A stretch of DNA of 64,000 nt from UBA1020 sp964520495 (GTDB taxonomy: Bacteria; Patescibacteriota; Saccharimonadia; Saccharimonadales; Saccharimonadaceae). The stretch covers positions 1-64,000 of the forward strand of contig CAZFMZ010000002.1 in the NCBI GenBank assembly GCA_964520495.1, given 5' to 3'. Below are positions 24,535 to 32,977 of the stretch, one piece after another. The stretch's first letter is position 1; each line of letters begins with the position of its first letter. The notes below the pieces were generated by a model. The model saw only the letters and a program-made list of their open reading frames with translations, was not told the origin of the DNA and made no database searches. A program made the translations under genes and the position numbers.

Positions 24535-26023
24535 ACAAGCAAACAGCGTGAATTTGCGCCGCATCGTCCTAGTCGCACTAGTAGCGATGGCTGCACTCTT
24601 CGTATGGTACCTACTGACTCACGGACGACTCATCACCCCTTCTGCGGGCGAATCAACACCAGTCTCTTATAGTCGCCTCCAGGACAGCCTGAACCGCGCC
24701 CCTGGTATCACGGCTAGCGAATCGACTATTACGCCGACTGGAGTCTATAGTGTTTCCACTGGCGACACAGATGGAAACAGATATATTAGAAATATAACCG
24801 TGGGTCGCCTGTTGCAACCTACCGCCGCACAGGGAACCGTGAAACCCAATAGACTCTCCACCCTCGGTCGGAACGCGCTCAGTCAAATAACCCAGAGTGC
24901 CCGGGGCCTCTCCACCTATGAAGGTTCGGTATTTCGCCTAATAGAACCCTCTAATATCACTAATGAGAACTTTAAGGAATTCGAACTGGCGGCCCTGCCG
25001 GAGTTCGTCGATCACATCCAACTCGATCATCAGACTTTAGTAGGTTTCGAAGAAACAAACGGTGGCGTTCAACCGATACGGTATAATACCGTATCTCAAT
25101 CAGTTACCATCTATCCGATTATCAGTGAGGTAAGCCAGAACAACGTCACCCTACTCGAGGCAGGGGAGCGCTTCGCGCTATTTAACCAATCAGACTCGAT
25201 GCTTTCTATCTATGGTCCGGCGTCAGAAGTGGTAGATGTGTCAATCGGTGCGGCGGACAACATCACCCGCAATAATGGCGTTCCTGTCATAAGCCTCTCT
25301 AGTAATCGTCTCGCAGTCATAACTGGACCAGATTTTGTTAGTTCAAATGACACGGCCGACGACCTCGAAGGCGGCGACTGGACGGTAAGTGTTATTGATA
25401 TCTCGTCCAAGAAAATACTCAACAAACTTACATTTAAAGCACCTGTCACGAAGGTGTCGCTATCGCCGAGCGGTTCGCGTCTGGCGGTCACAACTGATTC
25501 ACAGACAGGCTTCTTTGACGCAAATTCCAGTGAGCATCTGTTCGCCATCCCGCACGCGATAGATGATCTGCGCTGGGCTAACGATGAACGCTTCATATTC
25601 AGTACAGCACTTGAAGGTATCTTTAGTGGTTCACTCGCTAAAAAGACCGCGGCCACGCTCGTGTCGTACCAGGACGTCCGCCCAACCGCCCTTGGTTTCA
25701 TACAAGACGGTCAATTGTTCTTTACCGGATATAGTGAGTCGATCGCAAACGCCGAGTACCCAGATAGTTACGCAGTCAGTTTAACGGATAAAGCGACGAA
25801 GGCCGATCTGAATGCAGTGCGCGCATTCCCGCATCAGGGTAGGGGGTTCTATACTGACTTCCTATCTGGGACGGCAACCGTACAACTCACTAGATATATA
25901 AGCGATGGCAGTGTTTCTATTGATGAATCCGCCCGCAAAGCAGCAATCGATTACATTACCAGGAAGGTCGCGGACTACCCGAGAGAGAAAATCCGCTTCA
26001 CATACGTTGATCTTACCTTCTAG
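24527..26023 (+). CDS. Membrane-anchored protein with WD/beta-propeller-like C-terminus, unknown
   Basis: A 498-residue protein with one N-terminal membrane helix (about 10-30, IVLVALVAMAALFVWYLLT) and a large extracytoplasmic part. Repeated blade-like motifs appear in the C-terminal half (SLSSNRLAVITGPDF, LSPSGSRLAVTTDSQTGFFD, DDLRWANDERFIFS), which suggest a beta-propeller. No catalytic motif is seen. It starts 8 bases before the end of the hydrolase gene, so it is the last gene of the T4SS operon. Its stop shares a CTAG with the stop of dnaN on the other strand. It may be a scaffold or an adhesin-like surface protein. Confidence 0.65.
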   Translation: MFRQANSVNLRRIVLVALVAMAALFVWYLLTHGRLITPSAGESTPVSYSRLQDSLNRAPGITASESTITPTGVYSVSTGDTDGNRYIRNITVGRLLQPTAAQGTVKPNRLSTLGRNALSQITQSARGLSTYEGSVFRLIEPSNITNENFKEFELAALPEFVDHIQLDHQTLVGFEETNGGVQPIRYNTVSQSVTIYPIISEVSQNNVTLLEAGERFALFNQSDSMLSIYGPASEVVDVSIGAADNITRNNGVPVISLSSNRLAVITGPDFVSSNDTADDLEGGDWTVSVIDISSKKILNKLTFKAPVTKVSLSPSGSRLAVTTDSQTGFFDANSSEHLFAIPHAIDDLRWANDERFIFSTALEGIFSGSLAKKTAATLVSYQDVRPTALGFIQDGQLFFTGYSESIANAEYPDSYAVSLTDKATKADLNAVRAFPHQGRGFYTDFLSGTATVQLTRYISDGSVSIDESARKAAIDYITRKVADYPREKIRFTYVDLTF

Positions 26024-27123
26024 CTCTTAAGTGGCATGATGATATGCTTGTACGCCTCGTCACTGCTCTTCTCGTGCAGAATGCAGGGCGCGAGTTTACC
26101 GGAGAACGCGAATGTAACCTCGCCGGCCGACATCACCCCTAAGGCGTCTATCAGGTAGCGAGAGTTCAAGCTCACTGCAGCAGCCTGGCCGTCGATGATT
26201 ACCTCGACCTCTGAAGAGTTCTCGCCTACCTCAGACGCGATGGAATGCACGCTCAGAAGTTTCTTGTCGGTATCAACAGATAGCGTAATACCACCACCAG
26301 ACTCACGAGCGAATAGGCCGGCAATCTTAATGATCCGGACAAACTCGGTTCGAGCCACAGTGAACGATGTGTCGGAAGAAGCAGGGATAAGTTGGCGGTA
26401 ATCAGGGAAATTGCCATCGATTAGCCTGCTGGTAATTTCAGTGTCACCAACACGGAATGTTACCTGTGTCTCGTCGAACAGCACTTCAACACTGTCGTTC
26501 TCATCACGGATGGTTCGCATAACTTCCTGTAGGGTTGAGACGGGGATGATAGCGCTCACGTCGCTGTTTGTTGGCACTACCCGGCGCTCTGTCAGGCGGT
26601 AACCGTCTGTAGCCGCCATATAAAGGCTTCCTTCGAACGAGTGCCAATACACACCGGTTAAAACTGGACGGGTTGAGTCATTACTGGCGGCTATGATGGT
26701 CTGGCTGACTGCTTGTTTAAAATCATCGACCGTAATGGTGTAGGCAACGGCCTTTTCAGCGTCAATAGTCGGCAGTTCCGGAAACTCTTCGTCTGATGCT
26801 CCGTTAATTTTCGATGAGGAGTGCGTGGCTGTGATGTGAAGTTTATTATCCTTTACCTTCAGGGTGATTTTATCCTTGGGTAGGTTTTGCACGAACTCAC
26901 TAATAAGACGGGCTGGTATGGTGATAGAACCAGGTTTGATAATCTTAGCACCTATGAAGTGGCTTGTGGCGACTTCGAGATTGGTCGCTGCGACTAGGAG
27001 CCGGGTACCGTCAGTCCGAAGAAGGATACTGCCAAGAATCGGCAAACCTGCCTTATTGCTGGCGATCCGGCTTGCACTGGAAAGGGCGAAGCTGAGATTT
27101 TCCTGGGTTACTGTTACTTCCAT
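26020..27123 (-). CDS. dnaN: DNA polymerase III beta sliding clamp
   Basis: A 367-residue clamp with the three repeated beta-clamp domains. Visible signatures are the N-terminal ENLSFALSSASRIASNKAGLPILGSILL, the second-domain VYWHSFEGSLYMAATDGYRLTERRV (about 170-200), and the C-terminal HIIMPLKS, close to the usual PMRL ending that lines the protein-binding pocket. The ring slides on DNA and holds polymerase. It lies downstream of dnaA on the same strand with a 258-base gap. It converges with the last T4SS gene, sharing four bases at the stops. Confidence 0.97.
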   Translation of the reverse strand: MEVTVTQENLSFALSSASRIASNKAGLPILGSILLRTDGTRLLVAATNLEVATSHFIGAKIIKPGSITIPARLISEFVQNLPKDKITLKVKDNKLHITATHSSSKINGASDEEFPELPTIDAEKAVAYTITVDDFKQAVSQTIIAASNDSTRPVLTGVYWHSFEGSLYMAATDGYRLTERRVVPTNSDVSAIIPVSTLQEVMRTIRDENDSVEVLFDETQVTFRVGDTEITSRLIDGNFPDYRQLIPASSDTSFTVARTEFVRIIKIAGLFARESGGGITLSVDTDKKLLSVHSIASEVGENSSEVEVIIDGQAAAVSLNSRYLIDALGVMSAGEVTFAFSGKLAPCILHEKSSDEAYKHIIMPLKS

Positions 27124-27381
27124 TATATTCTTTATCCTTTCTTATTCGTCGTTATTAGTAGGGGGTGTGGAAAGAGGGGATAACCGGCAGCATTCCAGGG
27201 GTGGTGTGAGTAAATAAGTTGTGCATAGACGGCTCGGAAAAGTCTGTGGATTGTGGGGACGAAGGGCTGGTTATTCACAGTAGGACGCGCCGCGCAGGGT
27301 TTTGATGCAACGTCTGTGGACGAGAGATAGCAGTTTGTACGGTGTGTTACTGACAAGCTTTCCACACCTTGTACCCATATG
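27124..27381. promoter_or_regulatory. dnaA-dnaN spacer with DnaA-box-like sites
   Basis: This 258-base spacer has no gene. It holds TTATTCACA (27271-27279), CTTTCCACA (27358-27366), its reverse form TGTGGAAAG (27166-27174) and TGTGGA repeats. These resemble DnaA boxes and may regulate dnaN or form part of the origin. Confidence 0.5.
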
Positions 27382-28734
27382 TTACGCATATAGCTTATCC
27401 CTAATTTCAGCTACCTGTTCACGAATAAGAAAATCGAGCTTTATAGCTTTCTCTATTTTTTCAACCGAATGAATAGCGGTGGTGTGGTCTTTTCGACCCA
27501 ACTCCTGCGCAATCTTTGGAAAGCTGAGATGGAGTTCACTTCGAAGTAGGTACATGGCAATCTGTCGTGGGGTTACGATGTGCTTATCACGCTTTGCGCT
27601 ACAGATCTCGACGGGGCTGAGCTGGAAGTGTTTAGCTGTCTTGTCGATGATTTGCTTCGATGTTAAGTGTTGCGGTCGGCTACGTCGGACATTCCCGATC
27701 AACCCCTCGGCAGTTGAGATATCCGCTGGAACCCCACGCATCTCAGAGTAAGCAAGGAGTTGGTTGAGAGCGCCTTCGAGCTCACGGATGTTCGTCTTTA
27801 CGTTGTTGGCGAGGTATTCGATCGTCTCTTGTTCGAGTGCGACACCCGACAACGAGGCTTTCGCCTCAAGGATAGCGCAACGGGTCTCAAAATCAGGCAT
27901 CTGGATATCGATTGACATCCCCCACTCGAACCGGCTACGTAAACGTTCCGTTAGAGTTGGAATGTTACGAGGTGGTTTATCACTCGAGATGATAATTTGC
28001 TTATTAGTCTGATGAAGGGCATTGAAAGTGTGGAAGAATTCCTCCTGGGTTTTTTCTTTACCAGCGATGAACTGCATATCGTCGACGATGAGAACATCAA
28101 CGTTACGGTATTTGTCGGCGAAGCCCTTCTTTTTGAAACGGATGCTTTCCAGGAAATCATTCACAAACGTCTCAGAACTGATGTAAAGAACAGCGGTCTC
28201 AGGATTGTGTTTGGTGATCTCGTTACCAACCGCCTGTATTAGGTGGGTCTTACCAAGCCCAACTCCGCCGTACAAGAAGAGCGGATTATATTTCGTGCCC
28301 GGGTGCTTCGCTACGGCCTGACAGGCGCTATAAGCAAGGTCGTTGCTCGAACCAACGATAAAGTTTTTAAAAGTGTAGCGCGGGTTGAGATTTGTTGAAG
28401 AGCCGGTGCCTGTCTGTTGAGATTTCTTCGCTGGCGCCACGAGTCTATCAACACTGTGGGTTGTTTCACGTGACGCGGCTGGTCGCTTCGAGACAGTTTT
28501 TACTGTGTAGTTGATGACTGAAGGGGTGACGCCATTTTTTTCTAGAATGTGTCTGATTTTGTCGTTGAACTTCACCTCGAACTGTCGCTTGGCAAAGATA
28601 TTTGGCACCGCGATAGTGATTGATTCGTCGGATTGATCAACTAGTTCGGTATTCTTGAACCAGGTGACGAACGTGGCATGGGGCACGGTAAGTTCAATTT
28701 CCCCAAGCACACTTTGCCATAACTGACGACTCAC
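27382..28734 (-). CDS. dnaA: Replication initiator DnaA
   Basis: A 450-residue DnaA with all four domains: N-terminal oligomerisation domain (1-80, LWQSVLGEIELTVPHATFVTWFKNTEL), linker, AAA+ domain with Walker A GGVGLGKT (156-163) and Walker B VLIVDDMQF (about 218-226), and the C-terminal DNA-binding helix-turn-helix (about 390-435) with the signature GRKDHTTAIHSV. It binds DnaA boxes and melts the origin. A GTG start at 28734 is used; GAGGGG lies about 8 bases upstream. The gene faces the candidate origin between it and rpmH. Confidence 0.98.
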   Translation of the reverse strand: MSRQLWQSVLGEIELTVPHATFVTWFKNTELVDQSDESITIAVPNIFAKRQFEVKFNDKIRHILEKNGVTPSVINYTVKTVSKRPAASRETTHSVDRLVAPAKKSQQTGTGSSTNLNPRYTFKNFIVGSSNDLAYSACQAVAKHPGTKYNPLFLYGGVGLGKTHLIQAVGNEITKHNPETAVLYISSETFVNDFLESIRFKKKGFADKYRNVDVLIVDDMQFIAGKEKTQEEFFHTFNALHQTNKQIIISSDKPPRNIPTLTERLRSRFEWGMSIDIQMPDFETRCAILEAKASLSGVALEQETIEYLANNVKTNIRELEGALNQLLAYSEMRGVPADISTAEGLIGNVRRSRPQHLTSKQIIDKTAKHFQLSPVEICSAKRDKHIVTPRQIAMYLLRSELHLSFPKIAQELGRKDHTTAIHSVEKIEKAIKLDFLIREQVAEIRDKLYA

Positions 28735-28954
28735 TATAATGACCCCTCTTCACCTCGATTTGATCTACTACACCTGATTGTAGAGGGTAGGGAAGTTTTC
28801 CACAAGCTAGAATGTAACCCACCAAAACAGGCGATAAAAGGGAAGAGTTTTCCACATTCTCAACGCGCCTCTGTAAAAGTGTGGAAAACCAGCAGGGAAA
28901 AGTGGATAAAAATATTAACCCGAACACAATACCGAAAAAATTCAAGTTTTCATC
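28735..28954. other. Candidate replication origin (oriC)
   Basis: The spacer between dnaA and rpmH has no gene. It contains three TTTTCCACA sites (28796-28804, 28848-28856 and reversed 28880-28888) and a TTATCCACT reversed site (28901-28909), followed by an AT-rich stretch (about 28905-28950). DnaA-box clusters next to dnaA and rpmH mark the origin in many bacteria. Placement here is inference. Confidence 0.65.
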
Positions 28955-28983
28955 TTGAGGGAAGTGGGGAAATCTAGTATAAT
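28955..28983 (+). promoter_or_regulatory. Promoter of rpmH
   Basis: TTGAGG (28955-28960), 17-base spacer, TATAAT (28978-28983). The transcript would start about 3 bases before the ATG at 28993, so it is nearly leaderless. Confidence 0.75.
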
Positions 28984-28992
28984 TTCAGGGAT

Positions 28993-29130
28993 ATGCCAAA
29001 ACGAACTCACCAACCACATACCCGCCACCGCGCACGGACGCACGGCTTCCGGGCCCGCGTCGCCTCCAAGGCTGGTCGCGCCGTTCTGAAGCGTCGTCGC
29101 GCCAAAGGCCGCGCCCGCCTGACGGTGTAA
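28993..29130 (+). CDS. rpmH: Ribosomal protein L34
   Basis: A 45-residue, very basic protein: MPKRTHQPHTRHRARTHGF, then RARVASKAGRAVLKRRRAKGR ending in LTV. The pattern of T..R.RTHGFR.R...K.GR.VL..RR.KGR is the L34 signature. The protein belongs to the large ribosomal subunit. The order rpmH-rnpA-yidC-jag next to dnaA is the common bacterial arrangement. A hairpin with a T-rich tail follows. Confidence 0.97.
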   Translation: MPKRTHQPHTRHRARTHGFRARVASKAGRAVLKRRRAKGRARLTV

Positions 29131-29149
29131 CACATCGACAAAGGCAAAT

Positions 29150-29181
29150 AAATCCACACCGCAATAGGTGTGGATTTTATA
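29150..29181 (+). terminator. Hairpin terminator after rpmH
   Basis: Stem AAATCCACACC/GGTGTGGATTT (29150-29160 and 29167-29177) with a TTTTAT tail. It separates the heavily expressed rpmH from rnpA, as in many bacteria. Confidence 0.8.
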
Positions 29182-29201
29182 TATACTAGAGTCATATAGA
29201 T

Positions 29202-29561
29202 ATGTTGAGTTTTAAGAATCGATTTCATGGACGCGGCGGCATCAGGTATGTCTACATGCACGGTGATGCCGTACGGTCACGTGTGCTGACATGTAAGCAC
29301 GTCGCTAACCCGCGGCGAACCCAACCGCGGATCGCCGTCGTGATTAGTAAGAAAGTGTTGAAATCGGCCGTGGGTCGCAACCGGGTGCGTCGGCGCCTAT
29401 ATGAGCTCATGCGTCGCAAAATAAATATCCTGCCACATGGTTCTGATGTCGTACTGATTGTGGGCTCGCCCGAGATACGAACGATGCCAGCCGAGGAATT
29501 GGAGACGCTTCTCGACCAGGTGCTCTCTGAGGCCGGCCTCAACAAAACCCCTGAAAACTGA
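29202..29561 (+). CDS. rnpA: Ribonuclease P protein component
   Basis: A 119-residue basic protein with the RnpA core: N-terminal LSFKNRFHGRGGIRYVY, PRIAVVISKKVLKSAVGRNRVRRRLYELMR (about 45-75, the signature RNR..RR..E.) and DVVLIVGSPEIR. It joins the RNA subunit to cut the 5' leader from pre-tRNAs. The RNA subunit gene is not in this window. TATACT (29183-29188) is a possible -10 box. The start may be just after the upstream hairpin. Confidence 0.95.
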   Translation: MLSFKNRFHGRGGIRYVYMHGDAVRSRVLTCKHVANPRRTQPRIAVVISKKVLKSAVGRNRVRRRLYELMRRKINILPHGSDVVLIVGSPEIRTMPAEELETLLDQVLSEAGLNKTPEN

Positions 29562-29617
29562 TATACTACCAACTAATAATCTGTAACGAAACGCAATGCG
29601 GAGTACGGTAAAACCCA

Positions 29618-30622
29618 GTGAATATCTTTGAGCTTGTCATCGTCCAACCGATCTTTAACCTTTTGATGGGACTGTATAGCGTCATGCCTGGCGGTGATTT
29701 CGGTGTCGCTATCATCGTCTTTACTATCATCATCCGTTTTATGCTCTACCCGTTGACGCGCAGCATGCTGCATCAGTCGAAAGCGATGCGAAAGCTGCAG
29801 CCTCAACTTTCAGCCATTCGTAAGAAAGCTAAGGGAAACCGCCAACAGGAAACGCTTCAGATGATGGAGCTCTACAAAAAACACGGCGTTAAACCGTTCC
29901 GTTCCATCGGTATATTGTTGATTCAATTGCCAATCTTCATCGCTCTCTTCCAAGTCATTCAGATCTTTACCAATCAACGTGATCAGATCGCTCGTTTCAC
30001 TTATGACTTTCTCGAATCACTCGCGCCCGTACGTGCCATCATCAATAACCCATCTGGCTTCAATGAGAAGCTCTTCAATGTTGTTGACCTTACAAAACCG
30101 GCGTTCGGCAGTGACAGTTTGTTGTCGGCCACTTTCCTCGTCGGATTAGCGGCCGTCGCTGGCTACACTCAGTACATCATGAGTAAGCAGACGATGCCTC
30201 AGCAGGAGAGTAAGCGTCGTATCCGCGACATCATGGCGGAGGCCGCTGAAGGTAAACAGGCTGATCAAAGCGAAATGAACGCTATCGTGATGGCGCGCAT
30301 GAATAAGGTTCTTCCCTTCTTTATGTTCTTCATCATGGTGAGCGTACCAGGTGCGCTGGCGCTGTATTACGCCGTATCGAACATCGTTGCGGTTGGTCAG
30401 CAGGCGTATCTACTGCGGCAAGATGAGGAGGAGCTTGAAGAGTTAGCCGAGGAGGAGCCTGAAGTAAAATCTCCTTCGAAGACTGCCTCCAAAAAGAGCC
30501 CCAGGGCTACTAAGGCACGGCCAGCCAAAACTAAGCCGACAAAGACACAATCAAAGAAGAAGCCATCGAACGACACGACCGTGACACGCATCGTGGCCAA
30601 GGATACCGGGAGGAGGAAGTAA
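29618..30622 (+). CDS. yidC: Membrane protein insertase YidC
   Basis: A 334-residue YidC/Oxa1 protein of the short, gram-positive type without a large periplasmic domain. The first helix (MNIFELVIVQPIFNLLM), the FTIIIRFMLYPLTRSMLHQSKAMRKLQP motif (about 35-65), LLIQLPIFIALFQV (about 100-115) and the later helices match the family. A Lys/Thr/Pro-rich cytosolic tail follows (about 275-334), which may bind the ribosome. The protein inserts and folds membrane proteins. The GTG at 29618 is used because it gives the normal N-terminus. Confidence 0.95.
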   Translation: MNIFELVIVQPIFNLLMGLYSVMPGGDFGVAIIVFTIIIRFMLYPLTRSMLHQSKAMRKLQPQLSAIRKKAKGNRQQETLQMMELYKKHGVKPFRSIGILLIQLPIFIALFQVIQIFTNQRDQIARFTYDFLESLAPVRAIINNPSGFNEKLFNVVDLTKPAFGSDSLLSATFLVGLAAVAGYTQYIMSKQTMPQQESKRRIRDIMAEAAEGKQADQSEMNAIVMARMNKVLPFFMFFIMVSVPGALALYYAVSNIVAVGQQAYLLRQDEEELEELAEEEPEVKSPSKTASKKSPRATKARPAKTKPTKTQSKKKPSNDTTVTRIVAKDTGRRK

Positions 30623-30623
30623 T

Positions 30624-31085
30624 ATGAATCACGAAGCATCAGTCACCTACGCGAAAAAATACCTTGAGGATATCCTTAGTTTTTTCGGGGTCAACGTTGA
30701 AGTCGCCGCCAGTATAAATGAGGATGTGATTGAACTGGCCGTACCCTCGACCGACAGCAATAGTGTACTCATAGGTCGAAACGCCGAAACCTTGCGGAGC
30801 CTACAATACGCGGTTTCCACTACGCTTCGTAATCAAGACGCTGCTTTAGTGCGGGTGAATATCGACATTGCAGACTACAAGAAGCAGCGAGCGGAAAAGC
30901 TAGCCGAGAAGGCGCGAGGGTGGATTGAAACCGTTCGACGTACTGGCGATACTCACGTTGCTAGCCTTAATGCAGCCGACCGTAGGGTTATACATCAGGT
31001 TGCAAAAGAATACGAAGACATCGAGACGTTCTCTGAAGGCGAAGGCCGCGAACGACGCATCATTATCGCTCAGAAGAGCTCGTAG
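30624..31085 (+). CDS. jag: Jag/KhpB RNA-binding protein
   Basis: A 153-residue protein with a KH-type domain (about 25-90, VLIGRNAETLRSLQYAVSTTL is the GxxG-like loop region) and a C-terminal R3H domain (about 110-150, ADRRVIHQVAKEY with R and H). This is the KhpB/Jag RNA-binding protein that normally follows yidC. The usual N-terminal Jag domain is short or absent. It starts one base after the yidC stop. Its last 23 bases overlap the end of the glycosyltransferase gene on the other strand. Confidence 0.93.
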   Translation: MNHEASVTYAKKYLEDILSFFGVNVEVAASINEDVIELAVPSTDSNSVLIGRNAETLRSLQYAVSTTLRNQDAALVRVNIDIADYKKQRAEKLAEKARGWIETVRRTGDTHVASLNAADRRVIHQVAKEYEDIETFSEGEGRERRIIIAQKSS

Positions 31086-32184
31086 AGCCGAGCGCTTCCA
31101 TGTAGGCCGCGTGGGTCTGCTCGGCCATGCGGCGCCAGGAGTACTCCGCTACTTTTCGTTCACCACGAGCAATCAGCTCGCTTCGCAACTTACCGTCGCT
31201 AATCACCTGGTTAATCGCGTTCGCCATATCGTCAGTGTCTGAAGGGTTGAAATAATGAGCCGCGTCACCGTATATCTCCGGTAAGCAGGTGGCGTTACTG
31301 CTGACGACCGGGGCTCCGGCTGCCATCGCTTCAAGGCCGGGTAGCCCGAAACCTTCCATCAGTGAAGGGAAAATGTATGCCGCCGTGTGCTGCATCAGCC
31401 AGTCACGCTGGCTGTCAGGAATAAACCCGGTGAAATGGATATTCTCGTAACCTTTTTTCTTGAAGTACACTTCGTTCGCGAGTGCATCTTCCGCCTTCTT
31501 CCCTACTAATACTAAACCTAAGTCAGGGTGGGTTTCTAAGAGCTTCTGGTGAGCGTCGCCAAGTCGGCGGATGTTCTTATAGTCAGGCTGCTGGCCGACA
31601 TACATGATAAATCGTTTGAATGGCAGTTCGTAAGGCTCCGTCGTGGTTATGTCGGGCTCGGCGGCTAGCAGGGTGACCCTTATCTTCTCGGCTGGAATAT
31701 GGGCGAACTCAGCCAGGTGCTTTTTCGTATAATTGCTCGGCGTGAGAATAAGCTGGCTTTTCTGTGCGACCCGTTTGAAGACGAAGCGGCCGACTAGCTG
31801 CTTGGCGTGAAAGACAAGCCAGTTTTTATCTGAGTTGTAGGTATGCAAAAGGGTGAGGTCATGGAATGTGGTGACGGCCGGACCCTTATGGCCGACTGGT
31901 TGCTGTGGCATACAGAAGTGTACTAAGTCGGGCTTAAGATCACTAAGGAAACGCTTGAAACCGAACTGCTCGGCTAGCGAATAATTATCAAAATCAGCTA
32001 CTTGAACGTGGAAGTTCTTTCGGCGCGGCTGCCAGTAGGAGGCATCTTTTTTACGAACCAGCACGACATATTCATTTTCGGTATCGATATCTTGCAGGTA
32101 GTGTAGCAACCGCTCGACGTAGCGGCCAGTTGAGGAATTGATGATGCGGGCGTCGATTGCAATCTTATGCACAATACGTGTCAT
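31063..32184 (-). CDS. Family 4 glycosyltransferase
   Basis: A 373-residue GT-B fold enzyme. The N-terminal half begins IAIDARIINSSTGRYVERLL; the C-terminal half (about 190-350) has IMYVGQQPDYKNI, LVLVGKK, YIFPSLMEGFGLPGLEAMAAGAPVVSS with the E-x7-E donor-binding motif. Members transfer a sugar from a nucleotide to an acceptor; the sugar here is unknown. The ATG at 32184 lies inside a TATAAT box (32188-32183), so if that box is used, the GTG at 32172 (MHKIAIDAR) would be the real start. It is the only gene in its unit and its end overlaps jag. Confidence 0.85.
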   Translation of the reverse strand: MTRIVHKIAIDARIINSSTGRYVERLLHYLQDIDTENEYVVLVRKKDASYWQPRRKNFHVQVADFDNYSLAEQFGFKRFLSDLKPDLVHFCMPQQPVGHKGPAVTTFHDLTLLHTYNSDKNWLVFHAKQLVGRFVFKRVAQKSQLILTPSNYTKKHLAEFAHIPAEKIRVTLLAAEPDITTTEPYELPFKRFIMYVGQQPDYKNIRRLGDAHQKLLETHPDLGLVLVGKKAEDALANEVYFKKKGYENIHFTGFIPDSQRDWLMQHTAAYIFPSLMEGFGLPGLEAMAAGAPVVSSNATCLPEIYGDAAHYFNPSDTDDMANAINQVISDGKLRSELIARGERKVAEYSWRRMAEQTHAAYMEALGSTSSSER

Positions 32185-32256
32185 TATACCTAATAATACG
32201 CATATAGGTGGTTGCTATGTATCGATTATGCCCAGGGGGGCTATAATGGAAAGATT

Positions 32257-32976
32257 ATGGCAAAAGGATATGTACTAGGAACGGTCGCGAAAAATGAAGC
32301 GACGCGCCGAAAAAAAGCGAGTAAGATCATAAAGATCCTTCGGGAATACAAGACATTAGAAAAATCCCGGGTACTTGAGATAGGCACAGGTGCAGGCTAT
32401 ATAGCTCATGAGCTTTCAAAGGTAGCGCGTAAGGTCGACAGTGTCGACATTGTGGACGATCGCCTGATAAAGGAAGGCTTTACACAGAAGCTCGTGACCG
32501 ATGAAGCGTTGCCATACCGGGCGGCGAGTTTTGATATCGTCATTACAAATCACGTGCTTGAACATGTGCCCGACCAAGAGAGGCATCTGTCTGAAATTCG
32601 CCGGGTATTAAAACCGGATGGCGTGGTGTATCTGGCATCCCCGAACAAATGGTGGCTGACCGACCCCCACTACAAGCTCCCCTTCATATCGTGGTTGCCG
32701 CGACCCGTATCAAAACTGTACTTATTGATCGCGAAGCGACGTAAATGGGATATTTACTCCGTCTCGCTGAGCCGGCTTACGCACCTAGCTCATGCTGAAG
32801 GTTTTCATCTTGAGAATAAAGCATGGCAATTGATAACTCACCCTGAGTCCTTTGGGATACAACCAAGCATGCTGACTAAATTCGCCAGTTGGTTACCGAA
32901 GAAATCGGCGAAATGGTTACTCTATGTAGTCCCAACACATCTTGTAGTGCTTGTGTCTAAAGAAGAGAATATATAA
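32257..32976 (+). CDS. SAM-dependent methyltransferase
   Basis: A 239-residue class I methyltransferase. SAM-binding motif I is LEIGTGAGYIAHEL (about 36-48), then SVDIVDDRL and motif IV region FDIVITNHVLEHV (about 87-99). The C-terminal part has hydrophobic segments that may touch the membrane. The target may be a lipid-linked sugar or a small molecule; it is not known. The ATG at 32257 is chosen because TATAAT (32242-32247) lies 9 bases upstream and gives a nearly leaderless mRNA. It diverges from the GT4 gene. Confidence 0.82.
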   Translation: MAKGYVLGTVAKNEATRRKKASKIIKILREYKTLEKSRVLEIGTGAGYIAHELSKVARKVDSVDIVDDRLIKEGFTQKLVTDEALPYRAASFDIVITNHVLEHVPDQERHLSEIRRVLKPDGVVYLASPNKWWLTDPHYKLPFISWLPRPVSKLYLLIAKRRKWDIYSVSLSRLTHLAHAEGFHLENKAWQLITHPESFGIQPSMLTKFASWLPKKSAKWLLYVVPTHLVVLVSKEENI

Positions 32977-32977
32977 T

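Noticed and set aside
28728..28740. TATAGT as the dnaA promoter
   Set aside because: It overlaps the GTG start, and a good GAGGGG binding site upstream shows the message starts further back.
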